Source: Populus alba
Taxonomy: Eukaryota > Streptophyta > Magnoliopsida > Malpighiales > Salicaceae
DNA length: 64,000 nt
Assembly (NCBI RefSeq): GCF_005239225.2
Contig: NC_133292.1
Span: 6,792,985 to 6,856,984 of the forward strand
Direction: 5' to 3'
A model generated the notes under the pieces. It was not told where the DNA came from, made no database searches, and saw nothing but the letters and a program-made list of their open reading frames with translations. Positions within the stretch are counted from its first letter, which is position 1; each line of letters opens with the position of its first letter. Of this stretch, positions 48,167 to 59,760 are shown in pieces. The translations under genes and the position numbers were made by a program.

Positions 48167-50932
48167 AAAGACGTGGGTTGACGCAACCATATATACTAAT
48201 AAATGGCCATAGCAACATTTCATTAAATTTAGCCCTCTTGATTATAACACTTAGCCAGCTAGCTAGGTAATTCTGCCACAACAAATGGTTCTACATGAAG
48301 TTATTGGTTGGATCATAATAATATATATCTTTAGCTCGGTGCGTATGCTATCCATGCCTTGGGTACGGCCGGAGGGATATATATCTTTACTAACATTCCA
48401 CCCCTAGGTTTATTGAAAATGCAGAAGCACTTAAGGTCAACTATATATTTATGTGGCTAGAAATTAGAGTTAATTAAAAAGGTGTAACATAAGAAAAACG
48501 AGTATCACGTGCATGGATCTGAAAGATTTAATTACTTAAAAGTCCTTCTGGTTAGATGAATGTCATCCTTGGATTGGAGGTTCATTAAGTTTCATTTAGC
48601 AAATTAAAAGAAGAGGATGGCTTTTAAACGGCTTTATTGGCTTAACAGAAGAGCTTTGATTAAAATCAAACAGCTTTTACGGTTCTAAGATTTTCTGAAA
48701 CACGATTTTCTAAATTTCCTGAGCAATTTCTTCATCGACTTTTGAAGTAATTTTTGCAAGCTTGTCAGCTTGCGAGTCCTTGCATGAACATGGAAGGGAA
48801 GAAGAGAAATTCAAAGAAACTGACTTTTGTCATTTCTACGATTTCGCGCACCCATAAGGGGATATATATATATAATTCAAATCTAAATAAATTAACTTTA
48901 AATTATACAATATAAATACAGTGTCAAATATCTAAATATAATTTTAAATTTTAAACATTCTTAAATGGTCAAGAACTTTAACTTAAAGTTAAAGTAACTC
49001 AACACAAAAAAATATTAAAATATTAAGAAAATAATGTATTACAATTTCACTTCCTCGTAATTGTTTCTTTTCTTCTAATACTGTAAATATTTTAATTATA
49101 GCATCACCATTATAAAATTTATTGGCACACTATAAAATTAAAAGTAATAAAAACTAAATTAAAAAAAAATAGTAGCTGTACAGAAACCATATAAAAGAAA
49201 GCCCACAAAATTTAACTGCATCAAGACTGTCACAAAGAAATGCTCATTAACTGTTGTCCTGGCAAAAGGTATTTTTATAATGAAAATAAATGTAGTCTCT
49301 CCAACCCAACTCAATTAGACAATTAATGTTGAGATTGCCGGTAGCTAGTTTCAGAACATGCCCACTTGCTAGACTTTTTGTACCACATTATCGTGCTCGA
49401 GGTTGAAGAATCTTCTCGAGTTTGGATCCGTGAGACAACCTCATACCTTCTCTCGTCTCGGAGTGTTTTGTCGAGCAACCACCATTGGTTTGGTTGGAGA
49501 AATCACAGTTCCTCTATCACTTGAAAATACTCCAGCAAAATATTAACAGAGACAGAAAACATGGAACAAACTTGGAACATTTTAGCCATAATTCGGTCGA
49601 GAAATACAGAATGAGTCGAGATCCTAAATAAGATGTGTTTATTCCATTTTATTTTGTTTTTTTTTAAATGATATGATATATATGCTGGTCATTCGAGCTG
49701 AAATGGAGCTAAATTAACATCTTTTTTCTTATAGTTTTGGCCCTGCGACAGATTTAACATATATCTGCCGAAGATTGAATCACAAAGACCTAAAGAGGGT
49801 AAATTAGAAAATATAAACGGCGACAAAATTGACCTTGAATCCTGATTTTGACAATTCTAAAGTATTTATCGGGATACGACTTTGTTTAGAAAGTTATTTA
49901 GAAAGAGCAGTCTAAAAGTCAAGTTTATGCTATTGTCCAGTACATTGAACAATATTTATTGGAATTTTATTTTATTTTAATGAATTATCAAAACATTGAA
50001 CAGCACATATACGTGGGTAAGAAGATTACTGATGCATGGACCCTTTCCAGTTATTGTCAATTAAACACAACGCAAATACTCTCATTAACCCAATTTAATT
50101 AAAAGGTGTTCTAGATCGAATTAGAAAATAATAAAACCTAATTAGAAGTCGTATGTTTAATTAGAAGGTGACAATTGTGTTAGCTTGTTGGGGATTGTTG
50201 TGGTGCACTGCCATTAGCTATTATTTTCTTTCTTTGATAAATTGGAGAGAATGCGTGGATCTCAAGACTTAATTTTAGATGTAACCTCAACCATGCTCTC
50301 ACAAATTGGGTTGGTTCTTATGGTTGGCCAAATTATCAACCCTTTAATTTTTTAAACTTGTTTGAGGTCCAAAACCACAATGCCAACAAAACTTTGACGA
50401 ATCGAGCATTTGTTTATTTTTGTGTATTAAAAATATTTTTTTATTTTTTAAAATATTTTTTTATACTTTTAAATAAAAAAATATTTTAAAATACAATTAT
50501 TATCAAATTTTCAAATACTATTTAAATATTTGGTGATGATCACCATCCTCATCTGCGGAGAAAAGTGGCGCAAATTTCTTCGCTGGACGGTGCCAGTCTC
50601 CGTGACTGATCCAAGTGGATTCCCTCTAAATTTGGATACAGTAAACAAGTATTTTTGAAATAAGTTTGAAACTTTACAAATGTCATCACCTGTGACATCA
50701 CCCAAATTGGCGTTTACCGATATGCATACAAGGATCTGAGTTATTTTAGCATTTAAAACATGTAAAGTTGCTATCAATCTCGTAATTCGTTGTTTCAAAT
50801 CCTTATTATTGGCTGTCCAGTTGCAGGTTGACTTGCAAGTTGTATAGATCGATGGAGTAAGTAGACCTTTGAAATGGACTTGCAAGTTGCAGATACCGTT
50901 CATTTCTTGCAACCTTTGCTGTGTCGTTACCA

Positions 50933-50934
<2 letters not shown>
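48167..50934. other. AT-rich intergenic DNA
   Basis: No supported gene in 48.2-50.5 kb. A minus-strand open frame of 140 codons (50933-50511) lies at the right end and is listed separately. A MITE-like A/T block is near 50400-50510. Confidence 0.4.
50511..50933 (-). other. Unassigned 140-codon ORF next to a TA microsatellite
   Basis: The ATG at 50933 is immediately beside the (TA)27 run. The product has mixed composition, with several Cys and Thr in the first half and a basic end, and no motif I recognise. The underlying DNA contains acttgcaagttg twice (near 50830 and 50878). The length is unusual for random AT-rich sequence, but there is no promoter, family or codon evidence. It may be a fragment of a decayed gene or transposon. 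Confidence 0.2.

Positions 50935-50989
<55 letters not shown>
50935..50989. repeat. (TA)27 microsatellite
   Basis: A perfect 55-bp TA dinucleotide run, the longest pure microsatellite in the window. Confidence 0.98.
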
Positions 50990-50991
<2 letters not shown>

Positions 50992-51389
50992 ACTACTACC
51001 ATACTATCAAACATGTTAAATTGTCAACGGTAAAGATTTAGTCCAAGATCGAAACCTGACCAGAATCTAGGAGCGTTAATTTTGTCTCAATTACTACATT
51101 ATTTTAAACCACAAAATTCAACGTAAATGAATCATCCAACCAGAGGGTCCTGCACTGTGGAAAAACATACTTGTAACAATGATGTAGTCAGAATTATACC
51201 GTCTAGAATTAAATCATCTTTCGACCGTGTTTGTCCTCGAAAACTTAGACGAGCAGTCTTCTTCTTTTTTTAAGATATATAATCGAAGGCTGAAATGCCC
51301 ATCTTTATCGACCTTGATCTCAGTTTTCATTAATAATAGAGACGTGTCTAATGTATTCTCGATCATTTCACATGCTTTAATTCAAGGGT

Positions 51390-51415
51390 ATTTATTTATT
51401 TATTTATTTATTTAC
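51390..51415. repeat. (ATTT)n microsatellite
   Basis: About six pure tatt/attt units. Confidence 0.9.
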
Positions 51416-52154
51416 ACTAATCTAGTTTAAGAAATTTAAATGCGAGCCAAATCTAATTCTTAAGAAACCTGTCGGAATCTTCTTCTTTTTTCAATTTAAT
51501 TAATCAGGCCAGCATCCATATGGACGGAAAGGATAATTAAAGAGAAGAAATATCGATTGATTGAGCAAATCTTACTAGTTGAGGGGAGAGGGGGGATGGT
51601 GCGTTGATGCCACAATAATATAACTTGGCACGTGATGTATAATAATGATAAAATAAAAATATTTTAATTATGTTGGCAGTGTGTGAAAAGCTCATGAAAT
51701 ACATACACAAGCAGCCATGTTGGGTATAACATGACAGGGACAGACGATCGTATGAGAATTGTCAAGCTATTATGATGTAATTTATTGTGGAGTAAATCAT
51801 ATTTTTTATTCAAAGCAGCTCGCGCTTCCCGGATTATTTTTTATTATTTTTTACCAGCTCTAGGTGAGCCGTTCTGCTGATCAGAAAGAAAATTTGATTA
51901 TATTTATGTTTTTTTTACTTTCTTAAGGTCACAAAGGAGCTCCGAGCAGCCCCAAAAAAGAACATGACATTCGTGGGATATATAGAAACTACAAACATCA
52001 ATTATTCTATTAAATACAAATTGATTCATATTTGATTTCAGACTCTTATAGTATAAGCTAATAAAAATAGTGACTGAAAACGAGCTGGCATAAATATACA
52101 ATGAACTTGTTGATGATTTCTAATAGATAATATAATTTATTTATTTTTGGATTA

Positions 52155-52205
52155 ATATGGATGTTCGGACCAGTTTGCACGCATCTCAACTAATCCTACA
52201 AATTT
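52155..52205 (-). mobile_element. Fragment of an Au-type SINE, 3' part
   Basis: atatggatgttcggaccag, then ttgcacgcatctcaactaatcc, matches the corresponding part of the SINE at 59588-59760 (aggtgttcggtcagcttacgtgtgctacaactaatc). The tRNA-derived head is missing. Confidence 0.6.
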
Positions 52206-53084
52206 TAAAATTAATAATTATATAAATTTTTAATAATTATCATATTAACAACAAAAATACTCGAATACAATCTAATATAATTTCTTAACCCTGCATGATG
52301 GAGCTGTATGTTGACAAAACCATACGTCTTTAACTCTATTGAATGTCATGAGTGCAATTCTCCTGCCCGGTGACTAAAGAAAGGACTCCGTCATGTACAT
52401 AGAAACGGTCTGCCATTATCGCGTACGTGGATTGATAATATGGTAATTAAACAATGTATGACGATCAAAAAACAATAATAAACGAAGTTTGGAGACCTAT
52501 AATTATTAATCATGAGATTGGTCAAAAAGTGTGGGAGATGAATTCTTATTGGCGTATAAAAGATGAATAAAAAATGTTTAATATATATTATGTCTACTAA
52601 CTATAATAAAATACTTAATGTGCTAGTAAATTAGTAGAAGTTACATAGTGTTTTTTAATCAAGTAATAGTATCTCTAGAAGAACAGAACAGGAGAAAATA
52701 AAAGAAAGAAAGTAGGGTCGTCTCGCTATTGCCGCTTGAGATTTTATTTTATTGTTTTCAAGTAAACAATTTTTCTACGGATACCTTCACCAATTAATGA
52801 ACGGTGCCTTTCTATGGCTAGTTGTAGAAACAATTTAGACCAAATCTTTCTCCTCATCTTCGTCCGCATCCAGATGAAAATATGATGTTTCTTGAGCTTT
52901 GGAGGCGACGACGATACCATAAAAGATTTAGCAGATCATCCTTATACTGCTTTGGTCCATGCATGAATCCATACTTTCAAGGATAAAGATGAGCTTCCTG
53001 AAGAAGATGAAGAAGAAGAAGACATCTCTTCTAAAATCACAAAATCAGTAATTTAAATAATTAGGATTTATCAGCTGGAATGGA

Positions 53085-54857
53085 TCTGCTTAGCAGCATT
53101 TCACCATGAAACTGAGAGCTCTCAAGTTGTCCAGGGTCACATGGATTTTATTAACAATGTGAGGCAGCAGTACGGTGATCAAATTAAAAAAAAAAACATC
53201 ATTAGGGACAAATCCTTTTTGCAGCATTTCATCATGGAATCGAAATGCCTCATTCAAGCTCTCCCGAGTCCCGGGTGACATGTCAATTTATCAAAGCTGT
53301 GTATGCGGACCTACCAGGATCAATCCCTTTCTTAATCATTTTCCGTAAGACCAACTCAGCCTCTTGATGCCTACAGAACCCATTCATAACTACATTATAT
53401 GTAATGATATCAGGCAACAGACCTTCTTTTTCCATCCTATTCATCCAATGAAAAGCTTTGTCCATATGATCTTCTCTTACAAAACCATTAATAAGGGTGT
53501 TATATGAAATGCTATCTGGAGTAACTCCTCCTGCAATCATGCATCCTGCCCAGGAACTCAACAGCCTTTAATGCATCACCTGACCAGTAGTAGCCTTTTA
53601 TAACAGTGTTGCAGGTGACAAGGGTGGGTTTGCTGCCTTCTTCAATCATCTCATCTCACAATCTAAAGGCCACAGATACAAGCTCAGTTCTTTATTCATA
53701 TTCCTATCCTTACAACGGCAACGAATAAGTGTGGCGAGGGTGTAGAAATCAGGGAACACACCCCTCTCCACCATCTCAGTGAACAGCTCATCTGCATCTG
53801 TGAGCATCTTCTCTTTGCACAATCCATTTAATATTGCGTATTGTATGCAACCACATCTAAAACACAACCCTACTCTAGCATTTCATCACGTATCTTCAAA
53901 GCCTCCAACATATTACAGTTTTTACAAAAACCATTTATAAGAATAGCGTGAATCACATTATCCAGAACCAAACCAGATTTCTTCATATCTCCAAAATACA
54001 CTGATGCCTGATCAAGATATTTGCTCCTCGAAAAAACTGCAATAAGGGAACTAAAGCTAACTAAATCAGGAACAACACCTTGACATAACATTTCACCAAA
54101 AATTTCTTCAGCTTCAGAAGAATTGTCTTTTCTACAGCTGCCAACAGGCAATGTGTTATGTGTGGTAGTATCAGGGCCCGGCCCAATGTTCAGCATCTCA
54201 ATCAAAATTTCCTTTGCTCTTGCATATCTTCTCTTTTACACAACGCATTGAACATAATGTCTAAAGTATAAACATTCAATTCAATTGCACTTCTAACAAA
54301 TTCCATATACAATTCCCAAGCCAATTCAACCCAACTCATCTTCACTATATTTATTAAATCTGGAATAATCTAAGAGGTAGTAGTATCGATTGCTACACAT
54401 TGATGACACCAAAGCCTCAAAGACCTGAACCCTCGAAACCCCACTTCTCCTAATCATTATAAAAATAAAAGCTTGGGCGTCAGATAATCTCGTAGTACGT
54501 ACAAAAACATGAACCATTGCACTCAATGAAGTCGATGAATGCTAAAAGTTTTAGCTTTTAAAGATAAGCGATCAATAAATCTTTGACCCAGTTGCAAATT
54601 ACCATTACAAAGACATAGAGCATCAACTAGAATTGATGGGTTTAAGCAAAGTTGATGGGGATGAAAATAATTTACATTACCTTGCTTTAAAGAGGAGAAT
54701 TTTCTCCACCAATAAAGAATCAGGCAGTGGAGTTGTTGAGGAAAAGTTGAAAAGTTGGGTTCTTCGTCTGGGTTTTGAGAGGTTTCTAATATTTGGAGAT
54801 ATCCAAAGCCAAATTTCTCAGCAAAATTGTGTTGTCTTAGTGCATACCATTAAGTAA
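53085..54857 (-). pseudogene. Decayed P-class pentatricopeptide repeat (PPR) gene
   Basis: Minus-strand frames in order read as one PPR protein broken by stops, frameshifts and at least one internal deletion. They include an N-terminal segment (VEKILFSLKQGN, LGQRFIDRL near 54.58-54.70 kb) and MVHVFVRTTRLSDAQAF (54.5 kb). Typical repeats follow, such as TTTHNTLPVGSCRKDNSSEAEEIF, PDLVSFSSLI, DNVIHAILINGFCK, PDFYTLATLI, PDSISYNTLINGFVREDHMDKAF and PDIITYNVVMNGFCR. The end has AFRFHDEMLQKGFVPNDVF (53.2 kb). Order and wording resemble the Arabidopsis At5g01110 type. PPR proteins bind organellar RNA. The deletion lies between about 54.2 and 54.4 kb, and several middle repeats are missing. The upstream side faces the RPS15A promoter. 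Confidence 0.85.
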
Positions 54858-55019
54858 TTGGAAATGGATGAAGGGACTCAATTAAGAAAAAAGTTTGGTA
54901 CCTGTGGACCTAACTAAGAGATGTTTAAGTTTGTGAAGGTAAATGAGAATTGGTGATGGGTCATGGCTGAGACTAAACGTGGAAAATGTTACAACATGGT
55001 TCCTTTTAATAAAACCTCT
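54858..55019. promoter_or_regulatory. Probable shared upstream region of the PPR relic and RPS15A
   Basis: A 160-bp interval separates the divergent PPR pseudogene and the RPS15A leader. A diverged copy (roughly three quarters of bases shared over about 130 bp) lies at 60595-60725, with common phrases such as ggaaatggat, gggactc, cgattaa/caattaa, gtggacctaact and gagaattggtg. Confidence 0.5.
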
Positions 55020-55169
55020 TTTGCCAAGCCCTCTCGTTCCCAATCCCAAAATAAACCCACTGCCGCCGCTCTGCTGCATTTTTTTCTCAGGAACCCCTCT
55101 CGCCGTTTCTCTCTCTCACTTAATCTGTAATACTCTCTCTCCTCTCCATCAATTCAATATTATTAGCAG
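55020..55169 (+). promoter_or_regulatory. Non-coding first exon (leader) of the RPS15A gene
   Basis: A pyrimidine-rich leader with several tctctctc runs ends at cag/gtaatc (55169/55170). The matching acceptor tccag ends at 56165, giving a 996-bp intron in the 5' UTR. This layout is common for plant ribosomal protein genes. The transcription start is not determined. Confidence 0.55.
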
Positions 55170-56190
55170 GTAATCATTGCATTTTATTAATCTATTATTC
55201 TCTTTGCATCCTTTGCTTTGTATTTCAATTTTTTGAATTTCTCGAGTTTTTTTTGGGTAATCATTGGCATGGCTTTGGATTTATGATTTTATATTTTTCT
55301 GGTTGCTATTTTCCGAATTACAGCTTGGGTATATACATGCCTATTGTTTTGTGTAGATGTAGTATTTAATTCGAATAATAGAATTACATCATAAAAAGGT
55401 CTATGAAATTCTGAGTAAGGCATAATCATTGGGGTTCGTAGGCAGGCTAGCGAGCTATTTGTTCGTAGAACCATCATGTCGTTTTGATTAGGAAAATGAC
55501 AGTACCTTAACAAGTGGGAATTATAGTTTTGCTAGAATTTCTCAGTTGCAAATGTATTAACTTCTGAAAAAAATTGGTTACAATTACATACACTCTTGTC
55601 CATTGCTCTCCTTTTCTCTGTTCCATGTCCGTTTTTATGTTTTCTTGATATCTGTAGGATTATTGTTAAAAAAAACTGGTATGTAAATTTCATAGCCTAT
55701 GATTTGCTTAATTCTGTGATACTAACCGGTGAAATTATAGTTTTCAGGTTTGGAGTCGGGTTATGGATACCTGTAACCTGGTCAGGTTGGGTTCAGGTGT
55801 CCAAAATCCATGCCCGTCACATTTATTGTTGGGTATGGATAATAATTTTAGGTTCGGGTTTAGGTAACTTATATATACTCATTGTCATCCCTAATTTTGA
55901 GTTTATATCACATGGTTTAGCCACCCTTAACCTCTGGTCGAGTTTCGCTGCTATTTGTTTGTTTGCGCAGAATTTTCCTTCTACTATTTATATTATAATT
56001 ATTGTTGAGTAATTATGTCATAATATGGTATTATGTGATTATGTACATCCAATTAACGTCATTGGTATGGTATTGATTGAAATGCGTGGTTGATGATTTT
56101 GTACTTCCAACATTTGATGTTGATGGTGTGATGGATTACAGTTCCTTTGCATTTAATTTTTCCAGCTTGCTGTGAAGAGAGAGTGGTAGG

Positions 56191-56580
56191 ATGGGGAGGA
56201 GGATACTGAACGATGCCTTGAGGGCAATAGTGAACGCAGAGAGGAGAAGTAAATCTACTGTGGAGTTACAACCCATTTCTACTGTCATGTCTTCTTTTCT
56301 TAAGATCATGAAAGACAGGGGATATATAAAAAACTTTCATGTTTATGATCCACACAGAGTGGGAAGGATAACTGTTGAATTACAGGGCAGGGTTACTGAT
56401 TGTCGAGCTCTCACTTACAGGCAAGACATTAAGGCAAAGGATATAGAAGCTTACAGACTGCGGAACCTTCCTACACGCCAGTGGGGTTATGTTGTGGTCA
56501 CAACTCCGGATGGTATATTGGATCATGAAGAGGCTATCAATCGGAATGTGGGAGGTCAGGTTCTTGGTTATTTTCATTAG
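56191..56580 (+). CDS. RPS15A: Ribosomal protein S15a, divergent type II form (mitochondrial S8-equivalent)
   Basis: A single coding exon of 129 residues; the ATG lies 25 bp after the acceptor at 56165. It aligns throughout with the uS8 family: MGRRILNDALRAIVNAE, the core MSSFLKIMKDRGYIKNF, VGRITVELQGRVTDCRALTYRQDIK, and the C-terminal RQWGYVVVTTPDGILDHEEAI.RNVGGQVLG. The wording follows the type II plant S15a proteins (Arabidopsis RPS15aB/E) rather than the cytosolic type I, which begin MVRISVLNDALKS. Published work assigns type II proteins to the mitochondrial ribosome, where a duplicated cytosolic gene replaced the bacterial-type S8. No separate N-terminal presequence is visible, as in Arabidopsis. 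The gene looks intact. Whether the product is only mitochondrial is inference. Confidence 0.94.
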   Translation: MGRRILNDALRAIVNAERRSKSTVELQPISTVMSSFLKIMKDRGYIKNFHVYDPHRVGRITVELQGRVTDCRALTYRQDIKAKDIEAYRLRNLPTRQWGYVVVTTPDGILDHEEAINRNVGGQVLGYFH

Positions 56581-57554
56581 ATGTGTCTTCCGTTTCATCT
56601 TTTCAGATTGTGAGAACTTGGAATCACAACAGGACCATGATGGTTCTTGTTTTCTTTTCTTTTTTTGAAGGGTGAATTAACTTTCAATTGAAGCCCGTAT
56701 CTCGTCTCTCTTTTAAGTGAAATGAGTTTACTTAAGCTGTATCAAAAGTAACAGTCAATGGCTCCTTTATCATGTAGTCAAGTTCAGACTTTGCGACGCC
56801 TAGATGATATCGTGGATGTTGCAAAACATGTTGCTTGAGAGGTTCATGAAACACGAAGGAAATTAGCTACCATGTGTACCTATTGCATACTTGAAGCATT
56901 TTGATTTTGATTGCCATTGGGAGCTCGTCGGGCTGATTATGCAAAGTATGGGTAGTTTTCTCGTTTCTTAAATTCTCAGGTCTCAGGTAAAATCCTATTT
57001 GTTGTGGCTTGGGACAATGGGAATTAGCACTCTCATAACTATTGCGTTTTGCAGTAAGTCAATTAATTTTTGGTAGAATATCAATATTTTCTTGTGCAAA
57101 CGAGTGAACGACGTCATTGAAGGAAAAAAAGGCCCTTTGCTTTATTTTCTTTTCTTTTTGAATAAATGAAATGTTTTGATTTTTTTCTTTTCTTTTAAGA
57201 GCATTAACATCATCTGATGTATTTTTTTCTTTTTTTCGAAGAAAGAAATATGTCATTTACCTGTGTGAATACTGAAAAGCAATCATACCAGCACTTGAAA
57301 GCATGGTTATTAAATTGGATTAACTTTAATCAATCCGGTTAATTATGAGAAATTAAAAAAAGTATTTGAAAATTTAATATTCTATATAAAAAAATTAAGA
57401 AACATTTCATGATGTAGGTTATATATAGTTATTTTAGATATAAAAATAAAAAATATATATATATTTTATATGAATGTAAGTTATAGGTACAGTTATTCAA
57501 TAAAAAAAATTAAAAAATAATATGTGAATGAAGGAAAAGATGTGGATATAAGTT
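56581..57554. other. RPS15A 3' UTR and intergenic DNA
   Basis: The first 150-200 bp are the probable 3' UTR. Further right are two AT-rich blocks (57378-57440 and 57475-57554) that resemble each other and the block at 58787-58840. They form a diverged repeat into which the hAT element inserted. Confidence 0.45.
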
Positions 57555-58788
57555 ATAAATATCATAGTTTTAAAACCCGGACCGGCCCGGCGGGTCAGCC
57601 TGGGACCCGGACGACCCGGGCCTGGAACCGGTCCGGGTGGAGGCAAAAACCGGTTTGGAAATTGGCCTGGAAAAACCCGGTCAACCCGGAGGGTCGATCA
57701 GGGACTCAGTTCACCCGGTCAAACCCGGGTGAGACCCGGTCAATTTTTTTTAATTTGACAGTCATTAAACGACGTCGTTTTGGCCTTTTAAAAGGCCAAA
57801 ACGCTGAAGACTAAAATAAAGAAGAAGAACAAAGCAATATCAATTACAATTTGCAAACTTAATTAACTTAACTCTTTGAAATCCAGCTGAGAAGCAGAGG
57901 ATGTCTTGACTAATGATCGCTGACCGGCAGCAAACAGTCTCCAAACATCATCTAATGTATTGTATAGAACGATTGTTAGGTGAGCCCATGCATTGGTTGG
58001 TAGGTAATTGACATTAACAACTCTGCTAGCTTGTCAATAAAACTTCATCGGATTGTTCTCATATTTCGGCCCTCTACTCTCAGATTTTCTTAATGTGGAC
58101 TCTCTGGTTTTTGTTTTTTTAATGTTTTTCTTGGGTGATTAAAGCACTGTATTTGGGTGATCACATATTAAATCACTAGTTACCTCCCCACTGCAAATTA
58201 ATTGTACTCATGTTAACAGATAACAGCCCAGCTGATAATACTTATTATGGGTTTTGGCTTACACCAGGAGAGCTTTATTACCATCAAACCAAATTCAGAC
58301 ACAAAACACAGACCCAGATCAATTCTCCTCCTACTTAAATGTAATCCAGCTGATTCAACTCGCAACCAAACTTTTATGACATGAATTGACGAATAACTGC
58401 AATCTTTTCTTTTCTTTTTTCTTTTAAGAAAAGAAAAAAATCTTTCATGACATGAATTGACGAGCAGAGCAGGGGTTGGGTGGAAAGTAATTCGTGAGTG
58501 AAGGTGGTGGCGCTCCAATTTTGGAATGGCTGTAAATTTAGCATAAATAAAAGGAGGGAGGGAGAGAGATGAGAATTTGAAAGAATTTGGTTTTGATTTT
58601 GAGTTAAGATGTGAAGAGTGGAGAATAATTTTAAGTTTGGCAAGTGGGATTGTGCTTAGAGAGAGACTGAGATGAAGGTGCGTGATTTGCACAGCACTTT
58701 GGGGGGGGGGGTGATGGTGAAAATTTTTTGGATCTGACCCGTGACTCGATCACTTGACCGGGTTAGGTTTCAAAACTATGATAAATAT
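57555..58788. mobile_element. Non-autonomous hAT-type DNA transposon with 8-bp target-site duplication
   Basis: The element spans 57563-58780 (1218 bp). It is flanked by the perfect 8-bp direct repeat ataaatat (57555-57562 and 58781-58788). Terminal inverted repeats are catagttttaaaacc on the left and, in complement, catagttttgaaacc on the right (one mismatch in 15), followed on both sides by cccgg-rich sequence. An 8-bp duplication with CA...TG ends is the hAT signature. The longest ORF (minus, 58692-58213, 159 codons) shows no hAT dimerisation domain or transposase motif, so the element depends on a transposase elsewhere. The left arm is very GC-rich (repeated acccgg) against an AT-rich background. 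Confidence 0.85.
57769..57803. repeat. Two overlapping perfect palindromes inside the hAT element
   Basis: cgttttggccttttaaaagg... at 57776-57803 is a perfect 28-bp palindrome centred on ttttaaaa. The preceding aaacgacgtcgttt, starting at 57767, is a perfect 14-bp palindrome that overlaps it by five bases. Confidence 0.9.
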
Positions 58789-59587
58789 AGTTATCCCACA
58801 TAAAAAATTTAAAAATATTTCATGGGATATAAGCTACAAGAAAAATAATATTTATGTGTTATGAAAATGATAGTAATAATAAATTATTCATGAAAAAATT
58901 AATTTAATTTTTTTAAAAAAAAAATTTTTAATAGATTTTAAACATAATTTTATTGTCTTTATTATTTTTTAACTTTCAATCACACATAAAACATAAACAT
59001 ATTATTTTAATGTTTTTTATTAACTTGATGTAATAATCATAATTTTCTTAAAACAAACAATGATTATAATTAAAAACTTGATAAAGATAAAAAAAATATT
59101 TTTTTTTAATTAGTAATATCAAATGATTTTCTCGCCTGATATCTTTCATGTTTAAGAAAGTTTTGGTCCCTGTTGCATAGCACGAACATGCACCGAGCCT
59201 TAATACTGTCGACATAAATCTTGTAAAGCCCAATCTTAAGGGAGCCAGTGCAAACCAAAATGATGGTATGGGTATTTTTATATGTGAAAAAATTTTGAAG
59301 TGTTGCTACTCTATAGGTCTGAATTAAAAAAAAAAAAAAACTAATCTTGTAAATAATGGCATATAACATGTTCCATCGTCTGAAAGGGCCCATTAAATAT
59401 TATAGCTGGGGCTATGTTTTGTCCCAGCCATGATTTATGCTTGTTTTGTTTGGTTAGGAATTTGATATATGATTTAGAGTGAGCCCCACTAAAATTAATA
59501 TCAAATCATAGGTTTTGCTGAGTCTAAAAGTCATGACTCGACAAAAATTACTTCACTTTCTTTTCTTTCTTTTTTTTTAATTTATAT
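58789..59587. other. AT-rich intergenic DNA
   Basis: No gene recognised. Minus-strand ORFs at 59048-59393 carry no family content. Confidence 0.4.
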
Positions 59588-59760
59588 AGGTGTTCGGTCA
59601 GCTTACGTGTGCTACAACTAATCTCACGGCCCACTGAACATTCTGCAAATCCAATGAGCATGTAAGGCACCATGAGGGTGACGGGCGTGCACAGCGAGAT
59701 TTGAACCCTGATAAAAAAAAAAACAAGTCTTTTTCACCGCTAGACCAAGAACTCAAGTGC
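59588..59760 (-). mobile_element. Au-type SINE
   Basis: Read on the minus strand, the element starts gcacttgagttcttggtctagcgg, with an A-box-like ggtctagcgg near 59747-59738. An A/T-run insertion follows, then a B-box-like gggttcaaatctc (59708-59696). It ends ...tagttgtagcacacgtaagc...ccgaacacct at 59588, the conserved body and 3' end of the plant Au SINE family. It is tRNA-derived and non-coding; mobilisation would need a LINE's reverse transcriptase. No clear target-site duplication was found. Confidence 0.7.

Larger units (their letters stand above)
50990..53084. other. AT-rich intergenic DNA
   Basis: It contains an (ATTT)n run at about 51390-51415 and a fragment of an Au-type SINE at 52155-52205. 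No gene is supported. Confidence 0.4.

Noticed and set aside
54633..54857. Plus-strand 74-codon ORF
   Set aside because: It is antisense to the N-terminal part of the PPR pseudogene, which reads better on the minus strand.
58213..58692. 159-codon minus-strand ORF inside the hAT element
   Set aside because: Low-complexity Ser/Leu/Lys text with no transposase or captured-gene motif; not enough to call a gene.
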